A DNA stretch of 64,000 nucleotides. It comes from Micromonospora coriariae. Lineage in GTDB: Bacteria; Actinomycetota; Actinomycetes; Mycobacteriales; Micromonosporaceae. Positions 49,404-57,958 of this stretch are shown piece after piece. A program made the translations under genes and the position numbers. Below the pieces are notes generated by a model. It was given only the letters and a program-made list of their open reading frames with translations, searched no databases and was not told the origin of the DNA. Within the stretch, counting starts at the first letter, position 1. The number at the start of each line of letters is the position of its first letter. The DNA lies in the NCBI RefSeq assembly GCF_900091455.1, contig NZ_LT607412.1, positions 4,216,001 through 4,280,000 on the forward strand. The letters are read 5' to 3'.

Positions 49404-50630
49404 TCAGGCCCGGGTGAAGACGAGAGCCACGTTGTGGCCCCCGAAGCCGAACGCGTTGTTCAGCGCGGCCGGGATCTCCATGTGGCGCGCCTTGTGGGCG
49501 GCCACCTCCAGGGTGAGACCGTCGTCCGGGTCGTCGAGGTTGATCGTCGGAGGTACGACACCATCGCGGATGGCCAGGATGGTGGCGATCGACTCCAGGG
49601 CGCCTGCCGCACCGAGCAGGTGACCGGTCATCGACTTGGTCGCGGCCAGCACCGGGTGGTCGCCGAGAGCCTTGTGCAGCGCGCCGATCTCCAGCATGTC
49701 GCCGACCGGGGTCGACGTGGCGTGCGCGTTGACGTGCACGATGTCCCGCTTGGCCACATCCGCGTCCGCGATCGCCTTGGCGATGGCCCGGATCGCGCCC
49801 TCGCCCTCGGCGTGCGGCTGCACGATGTCGTACGCGTCGGAGGTGATCCCGGCGCCGGCGAGGCGCGCGTACACCCGGGCGCCCCGGGCGGCGGCGTGCT
49901 CGGCCCGCTCCAGCACCACGATGCCGGCGCCCTCGCCGAGGACGAAGCCGTCACGGCCCCGGTCCCACGGGCGGGAGGCCCGCTCCGGCTCGTCGTTGCG
50001 GGTCGACATGGCCCGCATCGAGCTGAACCCGGCGATCGGCAGCGCGTGGATGACCGCCTCGGTGCCGCCGGCCACCACCACGTCGGCCCGGCCGGCGCGG
50101 ATGATGTCCAGGCCCAGCGCGATCGCCTCGGCGCCGGTGGCGCAGGCGCTGGCCACCGAGTGCACGCCGGCCTTGGCGCCCAGCTCCAGCCCGACCCACG
50201 CGGCCGGACCGTTCGGCATCAGCATCGGAATCGTGTGCGGGGAGACCCGCCGCGGCCCGGACGCCTCCAGGATGTCGTCCTGGGCGAGAAGGGTGGTGGC
50301 ACCGCCGATGCCGGAGCCGACGCTGACCGCCAGCCGTTCACCGTCGAGGCCGGAGTCGGCCAGGCCGGCGTCCGCCCAGGCCTGCTGCGCCGCGATGATC
50401 GCGATCGCCTCGGAGCGGTCCAGCCGGCGCAGCCGGACCCGGTCCAGCACCTCGGACGGCTCCACGGCCAGCTGGGCGGCGATCCGGACCGGCAGTTGCG
50501 CGGCCCACTCCTGGGTGAGGGCACTCACCCCGGAGCGGCCGGCGAGCATGGCGTCCCAGGTCGACGCGACGTCCCCGCCGAGCGGGGTCGTCGCGCCGAG
50601 CCCGGTGACGACGACGTCAGGACGACTCAT
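49404..50630 (-). CDS. fabF: beta-ketoacyl-ACP synthase II
   Basis: A 408-residue elongating ketosynthase of type II fatty-acid synthesis. The Cys-His-His triad is C163 in SACATGAE, H303 in NAHATSTP and H337 in KSMTGHLLGAAG. The length is normal. It starts only 2 bp after acpP stops, the usual fabD-fabH-acpP-fabF order of actinobacteria. It belongs to the operon driven by the promoter at 53125-53153. Confidence 0.96.
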   Translation of the reverse strand: MSRPDVVVTGLGATTPLGGDVASTWDAMLAGRSGVSALTQEWAAQLPVRIAAQLAVEPSEVLDRVRLRRLDRSEAIAIIAAQQAWADAGLADSGLDGERLAVSVGSGIGGATTLLAQDDILEASGPRRVSPHTIPMLMPNGPAAWVGLELGAKAGVHSVASACATGAEAIALGLDIIRAGRADVVVAGGTEAVIHALPIAGFSSMRAMSTRNDEPERASRPWDRGRDGFVLGEGAGIVVLERAEHAAARGARVYARLAGAGITSDAYDIVQPHAEGEGAIRAIAKAIADADVAKRDIVHVNAHATSTPVGDMLEIGALHKALGDHPVLAATKSMTGHLLGAAGALESIATILAIRDGVVPPTINLDDPDDGLTLEVAAHKARHMEIPAALNNAFGFGGHNVALVFTRA

Positions 50631-50632
50631 GA

Positions 50633-50872
50633 TCAGGACTGCGCCTCGATGTAGGTGACGGCGTCCCCGACGGTCTTGAGGTTCTGCACCTCATTGTCCG
50701 GGATCTTGACGCCGAACTTCTCCTCGGCCGCCACCACGACCTCCACCATGGAGAGCGAGTCGACATCGAGGTCGTCGGTGAAGGACTTCGCCTCGGCCAC
50801 GTCGTCCGGGTTCACCCCGGCAACCTCTTCGAGGATCTCGGCGAGGCCGGTGGTGATCTCGTCACGGGTCAT
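50633..50872 (-). CDS. acpP: acyl carrier protein
   Basis: A 79-residue carrier protein of fatty-acid synthesis. The phosphopantetheine attachment serine is S39 in DVDSLSMVEV. The protein is acidic and helical, with normal length. It lies between fabH (87 bp upstream, with a GGTTCCTTT-like leader) and fabF. Confidence 0.97.
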   Translation of the reverse strand: MTRDEITTGLAEILEEVAGVNPDDVAEAKSFTDDLDVDSLSMVEVVVAAEEKFGVKIPDNEVQNLKTVGDAVTYIEAQS

Positions 50873-50958
50873 TGCGGTTGGTTCCTTTCATTGGGGGTTC
50901 TCCGGCGGCCGGCGTCGCCGACCGCCACTCCTGGGCGCGTGTGCGCCCGAGGGGGTCC

Positions 50959-51903
50959 TCAGGGACAGCGGACGACCTGACCGGCGTAGGTCAGGCCACC
51001 GCCGAAGCCGAACAGCAGCACCGGGGCGCCCGAGGGCACCTCCCGCCGCTCGACCAGCTTGGACAGGGCCAGCGGCACGCTCGCCGCGGACGTGTTGCCG
51101 GACTCGACGATGTCCTTCGCGATGATCGCGTTGGGGATGTTGAGCCGCTTGGCGATGCCGTCGATGATCCGGGCGTTGGCCTGGTGCGGCACGAACGCGG
51201 CCAGCTCCGACGGGTCGACCCCGGCCCGCTCGCACGCCTGCAGGGCCAGCGGCGCCAGCGCGGTGGTGGCCCAGCGGAAGACCGACTGACCCTCCTGCTG
51301 GATGTACGGGCGCCAGCCCTCGATGCGGACCGCGTCGCTCTTCTCCGGCACCGAACCCCAGACCACCGGGCCGATCCCGGCCGGCTCGTCGTCGGCGGTC
51401 GCGGTGACCACCGCCGCGCCGGCGCCGTCGCCGAAGATGATGCAGGTGGAGCGGTCGGTCCAGTCGGTGAAGTCGGAGAGCTTCTCCGCGCCGATGACGA
51501 TCGCGTTGCGCGACGCCCCGGCCCGGATGGCGTGGTCGACGGTGCCCAGCGCGTAGGCGAAGCCCGAGCAGGCGGTGTTGACGTCGTACGCGCCCGGCGC
51601 GGCGATGCCCAGCTTGGCGGCGACCCGGCAGGCCACGTTCGGGCTGCGGTCGACCGAGGTGCAGGTGGCGACCACGACCAGGTCGATGTCGGCGGCGGTC
51701 AGGCCGGAGTTGGCCAGCGCCTTGCCGGCGGCGGCGGCGGCCATGTCGGCCACCGTCTCGCTGTCGGCGATCCGCCGGGTGACGATGCCGACGCGGTCCC
51801 GGATCCACTCGTCGTTGGTGTCCACGAGCTGGGCGATGTCGTCGTTGGTCACCACCCGGGAAGGCTGGTAGTGCCCCATCGAGACGATGCGACTGCCAGT
51901 CAT
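50959..51903 (-). CDS. fabH: beta-ketoacyl-ACP synthase III
   Basis: A 314-residue initiating ketosynthase. Active-site residues are C112 (NTACSGF), H240 (PHQAN) and N270 (SGNTSAAS). It joins an acyl-CoA starter to malonyl-ACP, setting iso-, anteiso- or straight-chain starters in actinobacteria. Its ATG overlaps the fabD stop by 4 nt, so the two are coupled. Confidence 0.96.
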   Translation of the reverse strand: MTGSRIVSMGHYQPSRVVTNDDIAQLVDTNDEWIRDRVGIVTRRIADSETVADMAAAAAGKALANSGLTAADIDLVVVATCTSVDRSPNVACRVAAKLGIAAPGAYDVNTACSGFAYALGTVDHAIRAGASRNAIVIGAEKLSDFTDWTDRSTCIIFGDGAGAAVVTATADDEPAGIGPVVWGSVPEKSDAVRIEGWRPYIQQEGQSVFRWATTALAPLALQACERAGVDPSELAAFVPHQANARIIDGIAKRLNIPNAIIAKDIVESGNTSAASVPLALSKLVERREVPSGAPVLLFGFGGGLTYAGQVVRCP

Positions 51904-53069
51904 GAACGACCTCCGATGCGGGCGAGCGGTTGGCCCGGCGCGACCGGGTCGTCGTGGTGGGCGAGCCATTCGGTGAGGACACCGCCCTGGTGGGCGGTCA
52001 CCTCGACCGGCCCCTGCCGGGTGCCGATGTGCCCGACGACCTGGCCGGCGCGGATCGTCTCGCCCTCGGTCAGCTCGGGGGACGGGGCGAAGGTGCCGGC
52101 GGACGGTGCCACCACCACGCGGAACTGCATGGTCGGCTCGTGGCTGGGCGCCATGCTGTGCCGGGCGATCAGGTCCCGCGCGGCCGGCAGGTCGTCCGGG
52201 GTGTTCAGGGTGACGATCTCCGGTGCGCCGTCGCCCTTCAGTTCGCGCTTGACCAGCCCGGCCAGGGTGCCGGCCGGCGGCAGCTCGATCACGCCGGTCA
52301 CACCGAGGTCGGCAAGCGTGCGCATGCACAGGTCCCAGCGGACCGGCGCGGTGACCTGGCGGACCAGGCGCTGCACCATGTCGCGGCCGTGGTTGACCGC
52401 GGCGCCGTCGAGGTTCGACAGCAGGATCCGGGCCGGGTCGGCCGGGGTGATCCCGGCGGCCACCGCGGCCAGCGCGGTCTCGGCCGGCGCCATGTACGGG
52501 GTGTGGAACGCGCCGGCGACCTGGAGCCGGATGATGCGGGTCTTCGCCGGCGGCTCGGCGGCGAGCTTGTCCAGCCCGTCCAGGGAGCCGGCGGCGACGA
52601 TCTGCCCGGCGCCGTTGCGGTTGGCCGGGTGCAGCCCGTGCGCGGCGATCGCGGCGAGCACCTCGTCCGGGTCGCCGCCGAGCACGGCGGCCATCCCGGT
52701 CGGCTCCAGCGCGCACGCGGCGGCCATCTCCCGGCCCCGGACGCCGGCGAGGGTGATGGCGGCCTCGGCCGGCAGCACCCCGGCCAGTGCCGCGGCACCG
52801 AGCTCGCCGACGCTGTGCCCGACGGTGAGCGTCACGTCGTACAGCGGCAGGTGCTCGGCGGCGAGCAGTGCCGCGGCGACCAGCAGCGGCTGGGTGCGGG
52901 CGGTGTCCTTGATCTCGTCGGCGTCGGCGGCGGTGCCCAGGTGCACCAGGTCGACCCCGGCCAGAGCCGACCACCAGCGCAGTCGCGCCTCGGTGCCGGT
53001 CAGGTCGAGCCAAGGGGTCAGGAAGCCGGGTTTCTGGGAACCCTGGCCGGGACTAAGTACGGCGAGCAC
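51900..53069 (-). CDS. fabD: malonyl-CoA:ACP transacylase with extra biotinyl/lipoyl-like tail
   Basis: A 389-residue protein. Residues 1-310 are FabD, with the nucleophile S86 in GHSVGEL and SPGQGSQ at the start. Residues 314-389 (MQFRVVVAPSAGTF, GETIRAGQVVGHIG, VTAHQGGVLTEWLAHHDDPV) look like a biotinyl/lipoyl hammerhead domain, but the attachment Lys is missing (GPVEV replaces EAMKM). Normal FabD ends near 310. The tail may dock partners of the carboxylase or ACP. GTG 53069 has GGGAGAG 8 nt upstream. It is the first gene of the fab operon. Confidence 0.88.
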   Translation of the reverse strand: MLAVLSPGQGSQKPGFLTPWLDLTGTEARLRWWSALAGVDLVHLGTAADADEIKDTARTQPLLVAAALLAAEHLPLYDVTLTVGHSVGELGAAALAGVLPAEAAITLAGVRGREMAAACALEPTGMAAVLGGDPDEVLAAIAAHGLHPANRNGAGQIVAAGSLDGLDKLAAEPPAKTRIIRLQVAGAFHTPYMAPAETALAAVAAGITPADPARILLSNLDGAAVNHGRDMVQRLVRQVTAPVRWDLCMRTLADLGVTGVIELPPAGTLAGLVKRELKGDGAPEIVTLNTPDDLPAARDLIARHSMAPSHEPTMQFRVVVAPSAGTFAPSPELTEGETIRAGQVVGHIGTRQGPVEVTAHQGGVLTEWLAHHDDPVAPGQPLARIGGRS

Positions 53070-53124
53070 GACTATGACTCTCCCGGATACGCGTGGGTAA
53101 CGCTGTGCCGGCCTCGACCAAACC

Positions 53125-53153
53125 ACACTAGAACCTTTGGAGGGTTCCTACAA
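53125..53153 (-). promoter_or_regulatory. fab operon promoter with FasR-type operator candidate
   Basis: On the minus strand TTGTAG (53148-53153) and TAGTGT (53125-53130) are spaced 17 bp. The spacer holds the inverted repeat GAACC-N7-GGTTC. The -35 overlaps the fasR stop. FasR activates the fab genes in Streptomyces by binding near the promoter, so this is the expected target. Confidence 0.6.
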
Positions 53154-54413
53154 AGATCGGCGGTGATCGTCGCCGGTTTGGGTGGCTTTCCGGACTGCCG
53201 GGGTCATTGTCTGGGTCGGGACCGGCGGGGTCACCGGGGTCACCGGATCCAGTCGGCCGACGGTCAGCGCCACCTGGAGGGCGAAAGCGTCCCGGGGTGA
53301 CAGCGGCGAGAAGCCGGTCACCTCGGCGATGCGGCGCAGCCGGTAGCGCACCGTGTTCGGGTGCACGAACAGCGCCCGCGCAGCGCTCTCCAGTGTGCCG
53401 CCGGCGGCCAGGAACGCGTCCAGCGTCTCCAGCAACTCGCCACCGGCGCGCACCAGGGTCGCGTACACGTCGTGCCGCAGCCGGCGGCGGGCCTCCGCGT
53501 CGCCGGCCAGGGCCCGCTCCGGCAGCAGGTCGGCGGCCGGCACCGGCCGGGGCGCCGTCGGCCAGGCCGGCGCCGCCCGGAAGCCGGCCAGCGCCGCCCG
53601 CGCCGACTCCGTCGCCTCGTCCAGACTGGGTACGGCCGGACCCACCACCACCGGCCCGTCCCCGAACGCGGTCAGCAGCTTGCCGGTGGCTCCCAGCGGG
53701 TCCGCCGCGCCGCCCAGCACGATCACCAGGCGGTCGCCGTGCACCCCGCCGATCACCTCCACCCCGATCCGCCGGGCCTGCCGGTAGACCACGTGCAGCA
53801 CCGCGGAGACCTCCCCGCCGGGGGAGCGGCCGACCGCCACCGCGACCGGCGGCGCGTCCGTCCAGCCGAGCGCCGCCGCCCGGCTGGCCAGCACGTCCGG
53901 CGAGTCACCGCGCAGCAGCGCGTCGACCAGCAGGGCCTGCAACCGGGCGTCCCACGCACCGCGTGACTCGGCGGCCCGCGCGTACACCCGGGCGGCGGCG
54001 AACGCGATCTCCCGGGAGAAGCGCAGCACCGCCTCGCGCAGCTGCTGCTCCTCGCCCTCGGCGGCCAGGTGCGACACCTGCTCCTCGACCACGTCGATGG
54101 TCACCTTGATCAGCGCCACGGTCTGCTGGAGGGTGATCGACCGGGCCAGCGCCTCGGGAGCGGCGGCGAAGACCTCGTCGGAGACCTCCTGGGTGCTGTC
54201 CGCAGTGCCGCCGCCGTCGCGCAGCCACTGCACCAGCGACCGGGCGCCCGCCTGGGCCACCAGCATCACCCAGGAGCGCTGGTCGGCCGGCAGGGCGCGG
54301 AACCAGGGCAGGGTCTCGTCCATCCGGGCCACGCTGGCGGTGGCCAGCGCCCCCGCCGCGCGTTCGATCTGACGCAGCGTGGCCGTCAGCTCCCCACCGC
54401 CCGGCGTACTCAC
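53148..54413 (-). CDS. fasR: FasR-like PucR-family activator of fatty-acid synthesis genes
   Basis: A 421-residue regulator. The long N-terminal region is helical (GELTATLRQIERAAGALATA, then QQTVALIKVTIDVVEEQVSH). The C-terminal PucR-type helix-turn-helix is TLESAARALFVHPNTVRYRL followed by RRIAEVTGFSP. In Streptomyces coelicolor the orthologue FasR sits just upstream of fabDHPF and activates it, and the same order is present here. GTG 54413 lies 6 nt after CAGGCT (leaderless); ATG 54449 is the alternative. The fab promoter lies directly downstream. Confidence 0.88.
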   Translation of the reverse strand: MSTPGGGELTATLRQIERAAGALATASVARMDETLPWFRALPADQRSWVMLVAQAGARSLVQWLRDGGGTADSTQEVSDEVFAAAPEALARSITLQQTVALIKVTIDVVEEQVSHLAAEGEEQQLREAVLRFSREIAFAAARVYARAAESRGAWDARLQALLVDALLRGDSPDVLASRAAALGWTDAPPVAVAVGRSPGGEVSAVLHVVYRQARRIGVEVIGGVHGDRLVIVLGGAADPLGATGKLLTAFGDGPVVVGPAVPSLDEATESARAALAGFRAAPAWPTAPRPVPAADLLPERALAGDAEARRRLRHDVYATLVRAGGELLETLDAFLAAGGTLESAARALFVHPNTVRYRLRRIAEVTGFSPLSPRDAFALQVALTVGRLDPVTPVTPPVPTQTMTPAVRKATQTGDDHRRSL

Positions 54414-54419
54414 CGCCCT

Positions 54420-54425
54420 AGCCTG
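54420..54425 (-). promoter_or_regulatory. candidate -10 hexamer of a leaderless promoter (fasR)
   Basis: CAGGCT then AGGGCG then GTG 54413 on the minus strand. It decides the start against the upstream ATG 54449. Confidence 0.4.
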
Positions 54426-54471
54426 ACACGCGCTGACCTGGATCTTCATGCCGGGCCGGTTGGGTCCGCGA

Positions 54472-55194
54472 TCACGGCGGCGGGGCGGGGGCGGGCAGGC
54501 CCAGCTCCTGGGCCAGGATCGCGGCCTGCACGCGGCTGCGCAGGTCCAGCTTCGCCAGGATCCGGCTCACGTGCGTCTTGGTGGTGCTCTCCGCCATCGC
54601 CAGCCGGTCGGCGATCTGCTGGTTGGACAGGCCCAGGCCGAGGCAGGCCAGCACGTCCCGCTCGCGGGGGGTGAGCGTGTCCAGGGCGGCCCGGGTGGCC
54701 GCCGACGAACCCGGCGCGGTGGCCGCGAAAGCCGCGATCAACCGACGGGTCACAGCGGGTGCGATGAACCCGTCCCCGCGTGCCACCGTCCGTACCGCCG
54801 CGACCAGCCCCGCGGCGTCGGTGTCCTTGAGCAGGAAACCGGCCGCGCCGGCGCGCAGCGCCCCGAAGACGTACTCGTCGAGGTCGAAGGTGGTGAGCAC
54901 CAGCACGTCGGCGAGCCCCTCGGCGACGATCGCCCGGGTCGCGGAGATGCCGTCCCGGCGCGGCATCCGGATGTCGAGCACCGCGACGTCCGGTCGCAAC
55001 TCCCGGCACAGCCGTACCGCCTCGTCGCCGTCGCCCGCCTCGCCGACCACCTCGACGCCCGGAGCGCCGGCCAGGATCAGCGCCAGCCCGGCTCGTACCG
55101 CCGGCTGGTCGTCCGCCAGCACCACCCGGACCGCCGGTCCCGTCGACCCGCCCGCCGTGCCGGCGTCGCCCGGCGCCCGGGCCGGGCCGGTCAC
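54472..55194 (-). CDS. NarL/FixJ-family response regulator
   Basis: A 240-residue regulator. The receiver has VVLADDQPAV, the phospho-acceptor D74 in AVLDIRMPRRDG and Lys in FLLKDTD. The LuxR-type helix-turn-helix is LTPRERDVLACLGLGLSNQQ, then MAESTTKTHVSRILAKLDLR. The GTG start overlaps the kinase stop by 4 nt. No transporter or enzyme is adjacent on the same strand, so its regulon is unknown. Confidence 0.92.
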   Translation of the reverse strand: MTGPARAPGDAGTAGGSTGPAVRVVLADDQPAVRAGLALILAGAPGVEVVGEAGDGDEAVRLCRELRPDVAVLDIRMPRRDGISATRAIVAEGLADVLVLTTFDLDEYVFGALRAGAAGFLLKDTDAAGLVAAVRTVARGDGFIAPAVTRRLIAAFAATAPGSSAATRAALDTLTPRERDVLACLGLGLSNQQIADRLAMAESTTKTHVSRILAKLDLRSRVQAAILAQELGLPAPAPPP

Positions 55195-56396
55195 CCGTCC
55201 TCCCGGGTGGGCAGCGCGGCCCGGACCCGCCACCGGCCGTCGTGCGGCCCGGCGTCGAACCGGCCCGCGAGCAGCGTGGCGCGTTCCCGCATCCCGATCA
55301 GCCCGGCCCCGGCGCCGGTCAGCCCGGCGCCGCCGCGGCGCACCGGATTCTCCACCGTCAGCACGACCTCGGTCGGCCGGTACGCGATCGTCAGCTCCGC
55401 CTCGCCCGCGCCGTGCTTGAGCGCGTTGGTCAGTGACTCCTGCACGATCCGGTACGCGGCGAGGTCCACCCCCACCGGCAGCGGGCCGGGCGTGCCGTCG
55501 GTACGGACCCGTACCGCGAGGCCGGCGGCCCGGATCCGCTCGACCAGCCGGTCCGCCTCGGCGAGCCGCGCGGTGGCCGCCTCCGGCAGTGCGCCGCCGT
55601 CGCCCGCCGGTGTCCGCGTGCCGCCGGCGCCCGGCTCGCGCAGCAGTTCGATCATCTGCCGCATCTCCGCCAGGCCCTGCACGCTGCTCTCCCGGATCAC
55701 CCGCAACGCCGACTCGACCTGGCCGCGGTCCAGCCCGGGCACCGACAGGACGGCGGTGGCGTGGATGGCCACCGCGCTGAGATGGTTGGCGACCACGTCG
55801 TGCAACTCCCGGGCCATCCGGGCCCGTTCGGCGCTGACCGCCTGCCAGCGGTCCAGCTCGACCAGCCGGGCGGTCTGCTCGGCCCGGGCCCGCTCGGCGG
55901 CGGCCTGGTCGCGGTACTGCCGGACGCTGATGCCCGTCAGCACCGGCAGCAGGCCGACGAGCACCACCAGCACACCGACGGCGACTCCGCGCCACTCGTC
56001 GGAAAGGAGCACGCCGACCACCGCGCCGACCAGGCTCAGCCCGACGGTCGCCCGCAGCAGCCACCGCCACAGCCGCGCCGGGCCGTACACGCAGGCGTCG
56101 TAGAGCACCTGGGTGTAGACCAGAATCGTCCCCAGCGAGCCGCCGAGCGCGATGTCCACGACCAGCGCCCCCGTGCCGACGCCCAGACTGGCGCGCGGCG
56201 CGACCCGGCGCAGCCCGACGGCCACGCACACGGCCAGCAGCGGCGGCAGGAACAGCGCGGGCGGCACGTCCGGATGCGGACGGATCTGCGGTTGCCAACC
56301 GAGGGTCCACAGCACCAGGCCGCCGGCCAGCGACGCACCGGCCAGCGCGAGATCCCGGCCGAGCGTGCCGGAACCGAGCCACGGTGGCGGTCGCAT
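55191..56396 (-). CDS. sensor histidine kinase (HisKA_3 type)
   Basis: A 401-residue membrane kinase. Five or six hydrophobic helices fill residues 10-165. The phospho-acceptor His is in ARELHDVVANHLSAVA, and the HATPase_c domain shows VQESLTNALKHG and a late GAGLIGMRERATLLAG. It is coupled to the response regulator by a GTGA overlap. ATG 56396 removes a Pro/Gly-rich extension of 23 residues. The signal is unknown. Confidence 0.9.
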   Translation of the reverse strand: MRPPPWLGSGTLGRDLALAGASLAGGLVLWTLGWQPQIRPHPDVPPALFLPPLLAVCVAVGLRRVAPRASLGVGTGALVVDIALGGSLGTILVYTQVLYDACVYGPARLWRWLLRATVGLSLVGAVVGVLLSDEWRGVAVGVLVVLVGLLPVLTGISVRQYRDQAAAERARAEQTARLVELDRWQAVSAERARMARELHDVVANHLSAVAIHATAVLSVPGLDRGQVESALRVIRESSVQGLAEMRQMIELLREPGAGGTRTPAGDGGALPEAATARLAEADRLVERIRAAGLAVRVRTDGTPGPLPVGVDLAAYRIVQESLTNALKHGAGEAELTIAYRPTEVVLTVENPVRRGGAGLTGAGAGLIGMRERATLLAGRFDAGPHDGRWRVRAALPTREDG

Positions 56397-56684
56397 GGTC
56401 CCGATCCCATCACAGCCGTCGAGCCGCGGACTCCGACCCGGGGAGGACCCTGCCGGACCCGGCATGCGCCGAAAGGGGTACGCCGCACGGGTGGCCTCCC
56501 GCCGTCACCGACCGCCGGCGACGATCGTGCTGGTCGCCTTCCCGCACGCGGCGAGCGTGTCCCGTCGCCCGCCGAGGCGCTGACCCCGGGGTACGCCGTG
56601 CGCGGCCGTCGGTCCCGGCCAGTACGGTGTCAGGGCACGTCGGGGGGAGCACCCGCGGGTGAGTGTGAGCGTGAGGAGACCGGG

Positions 56685-57026
56685 ATGGCGCACGGGGAGG
56701 CCGAGCACGGCTGCGCCCAGGGCGAGCCCTGCCGGCCGGGGCACCCCGATCCGCAGGCGGCCGCCAAGCACCGCCGGACGGTCGGCGGCGTGCCGTCGCA
56801 CCCGGCGGAGCCGACCACCGGCCGGCCCGCGGACCGGGCCGACGACGACGCCGTGGTGCCCCGCCAGCGGGCCGCCGAGCCGGTGCTGCCCGGGGAGCCC
56901 GAGCCCGACCACGACGGCGGGTGCCGCAGCGAGATGCCCGGATGGGCCGGCGCCCACCGGCACGGCCCGGTCCGGCCGCGTCAGCGGGCCACCCGCCGGG
57001 AGCGCCCACCGCGTCGCTGGTGCTGA
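56685..57026 (+). CDS. Cys/His-rich hypothetical protein
   Basis: A 113-residue protein with strong GC third-position bias and GAGGAG 6 nt before the ATG. It contains scattered Cys and many His, Pro and Arg residues (GEAEHGCAQGEPCRPGHPDP, DHDGGCRSEMPGW, ending RRWC). It has no recognisable fold; the C and H spacing (C-x5-C, C near the middle, C at the end) could bind a metal. It converges on a membrane-anchored protein gene. Reality is likely, function unknown. Confidence 0.55.
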   Translation: MAHGEAEHGCAQGEPCRPGHPDPQAAAKHRRTVGGVPSHPAEPTTGRPADRADDDAVVPRQRAAEPVLPGEPEPDHDGGCRSEMPGWAGAHRHGPVRPRQRATRRERPPRRWC

Positions 57027-57028
57027 CC

Positions 57029-57066
57029 CCACGACCGCCCGGCTGACGCTCAGCGGGCGGCCGTGG
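57029..57066. terminator. bidirectional terminator
   Basis: CCACGACCGCCCG and CGGGCGGCCGTGG pair in 12 of 13 positions, and the inner CTGA/TCAG can extend the stem. The hairpin lies between two convergent stops. Confidence 0.65.
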
Positions 57067-57087
57067 AGGTGGGTCGTCACTGGCGGG

Positions 57088-57738
57088 TCAGCGGGTGCGG
57101 CGGCGGATCAGCAGCGCGATCCCGGCGAGGCCGACAGTGATGGTCAGCATCACCGCGACGTTGAGCAGCAGCAGTCGCTGCAACTCGCCGAGCGCCTCGT
57201 CGATGTCCTTGGCCGGGTCGAGAGTGTCCTCGGGGAGCACCCGCTCGCCGCCGCCCACGCCGCCGCTGACCGTGTCGAACTGCCGCTCCAGCGGCACGCC
57301 GGCGGTGCGCAACGTCTCGGACATGCTGAGCCGGCCGAGGAACCAACCGGCGACGGTCTTGCGGGAATCCGGCTGCTTCGCCGGCCGGTAGATCCGTGGA
57401 CCGCCGGCCGCCTTGGGATACAGGTCGTACGTCTGCTTCGGCGTCTCCCCGGCGAGCACCACTACCGTGTACTTCGGGCCGAGACCGGCCGCGCTCGGCC
57501 CCTTGGGCTGGCCGGTGCGGCCGAGGAAGTTGACCTGGTCGATGACCGCCGCCACGTGCGCGGGTTTACTGTCCACACGCAACCGCAGCGGCCCGGACAG
57601 CCCCGGGCCGGTGATGTCCACTCCGGCGGGTGCCGGCTTCGGTGCCGCCTCGGCCGGGCCGGCGGCGCCGAGCGACAGTAGCGCCGCCGCCAGCGTGCCG
57701 GCCAGCACGGCGGCCCACCGCCTCATCTGTCGGACCAT
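57088..57738 (-). CDS. secreted, membrane-anchored protein of unknown function
   Basis: A 216-residue protein. An N-terminal signal peptide (RRWAAVLAGTLAAALLSLGA) is followed by an extracytoplasmic domain (GVDITGPGLSGPLRLRVDSK, TVVVLAGETPKQTYDLYPKA) and a C-terminal transmembrane helix (LLLLNVAVMLTITVGLAGIA) ending in RRRTR. The positive tail sets an out-in topology. It diverges from the CopC-like gene across a 220-bp gap. ATG 57738 has GAGGAGG 5 nt upstream. I do not recognise the family. Confidence 0.7.
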   Translation of the reverse strand: MVRQMRRWAAVLAGTLAAALLSLGAAGPAEAAPKPAPAGVDITGPGLSGPLRLRVDSKPAHVAAVIDQVNFLGRTGQPKGPSAAGLGPKYTVVVLAGETPKQTYDLYPKAAGGPRIYRPAKQPDSRKTVAGWFLGRLSMSETLRTAGVPLERQFDTVSGGVGGGERVLPEDTLDPAKDIDEALGELQRLLLLNVAVMLTITVGLAGIALLIRRRTR

Positions 57739-57958
57739 CCCGCCTCCTCGCCCCGTTCGATGGATGGCTTCGTCGTGACGTCCGGATCGATTGTTCGGTG
57801 GTGGCACCGACCGGGCGGCCGGTGCCACTCTTCACAGAGTCGCAGAACGTCGATGATTTGCAGCTTGTGGAGCAGTAATTGGAACTATCTGCGATCTCTG
57901 CTCGACTAATGAGGAGCCGATTGATCAGCGGGCGGATCGTACCCTTACGGAGGGGTTC

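Noticed and set aside
56464..56583. 39-residue frame upstream of the Cys/His-rich gene
   Set aside because: No ribosome-binding site, Arg/Pro-rich composition, no conservation signal.
56505..57080. 191-residue minus-strand frame opposite the Cys/His-rich protein
   Set aside because: No convincing ribosome-binding site; the plus-strand frame has both a site and better codon bias. Not fully excluded.
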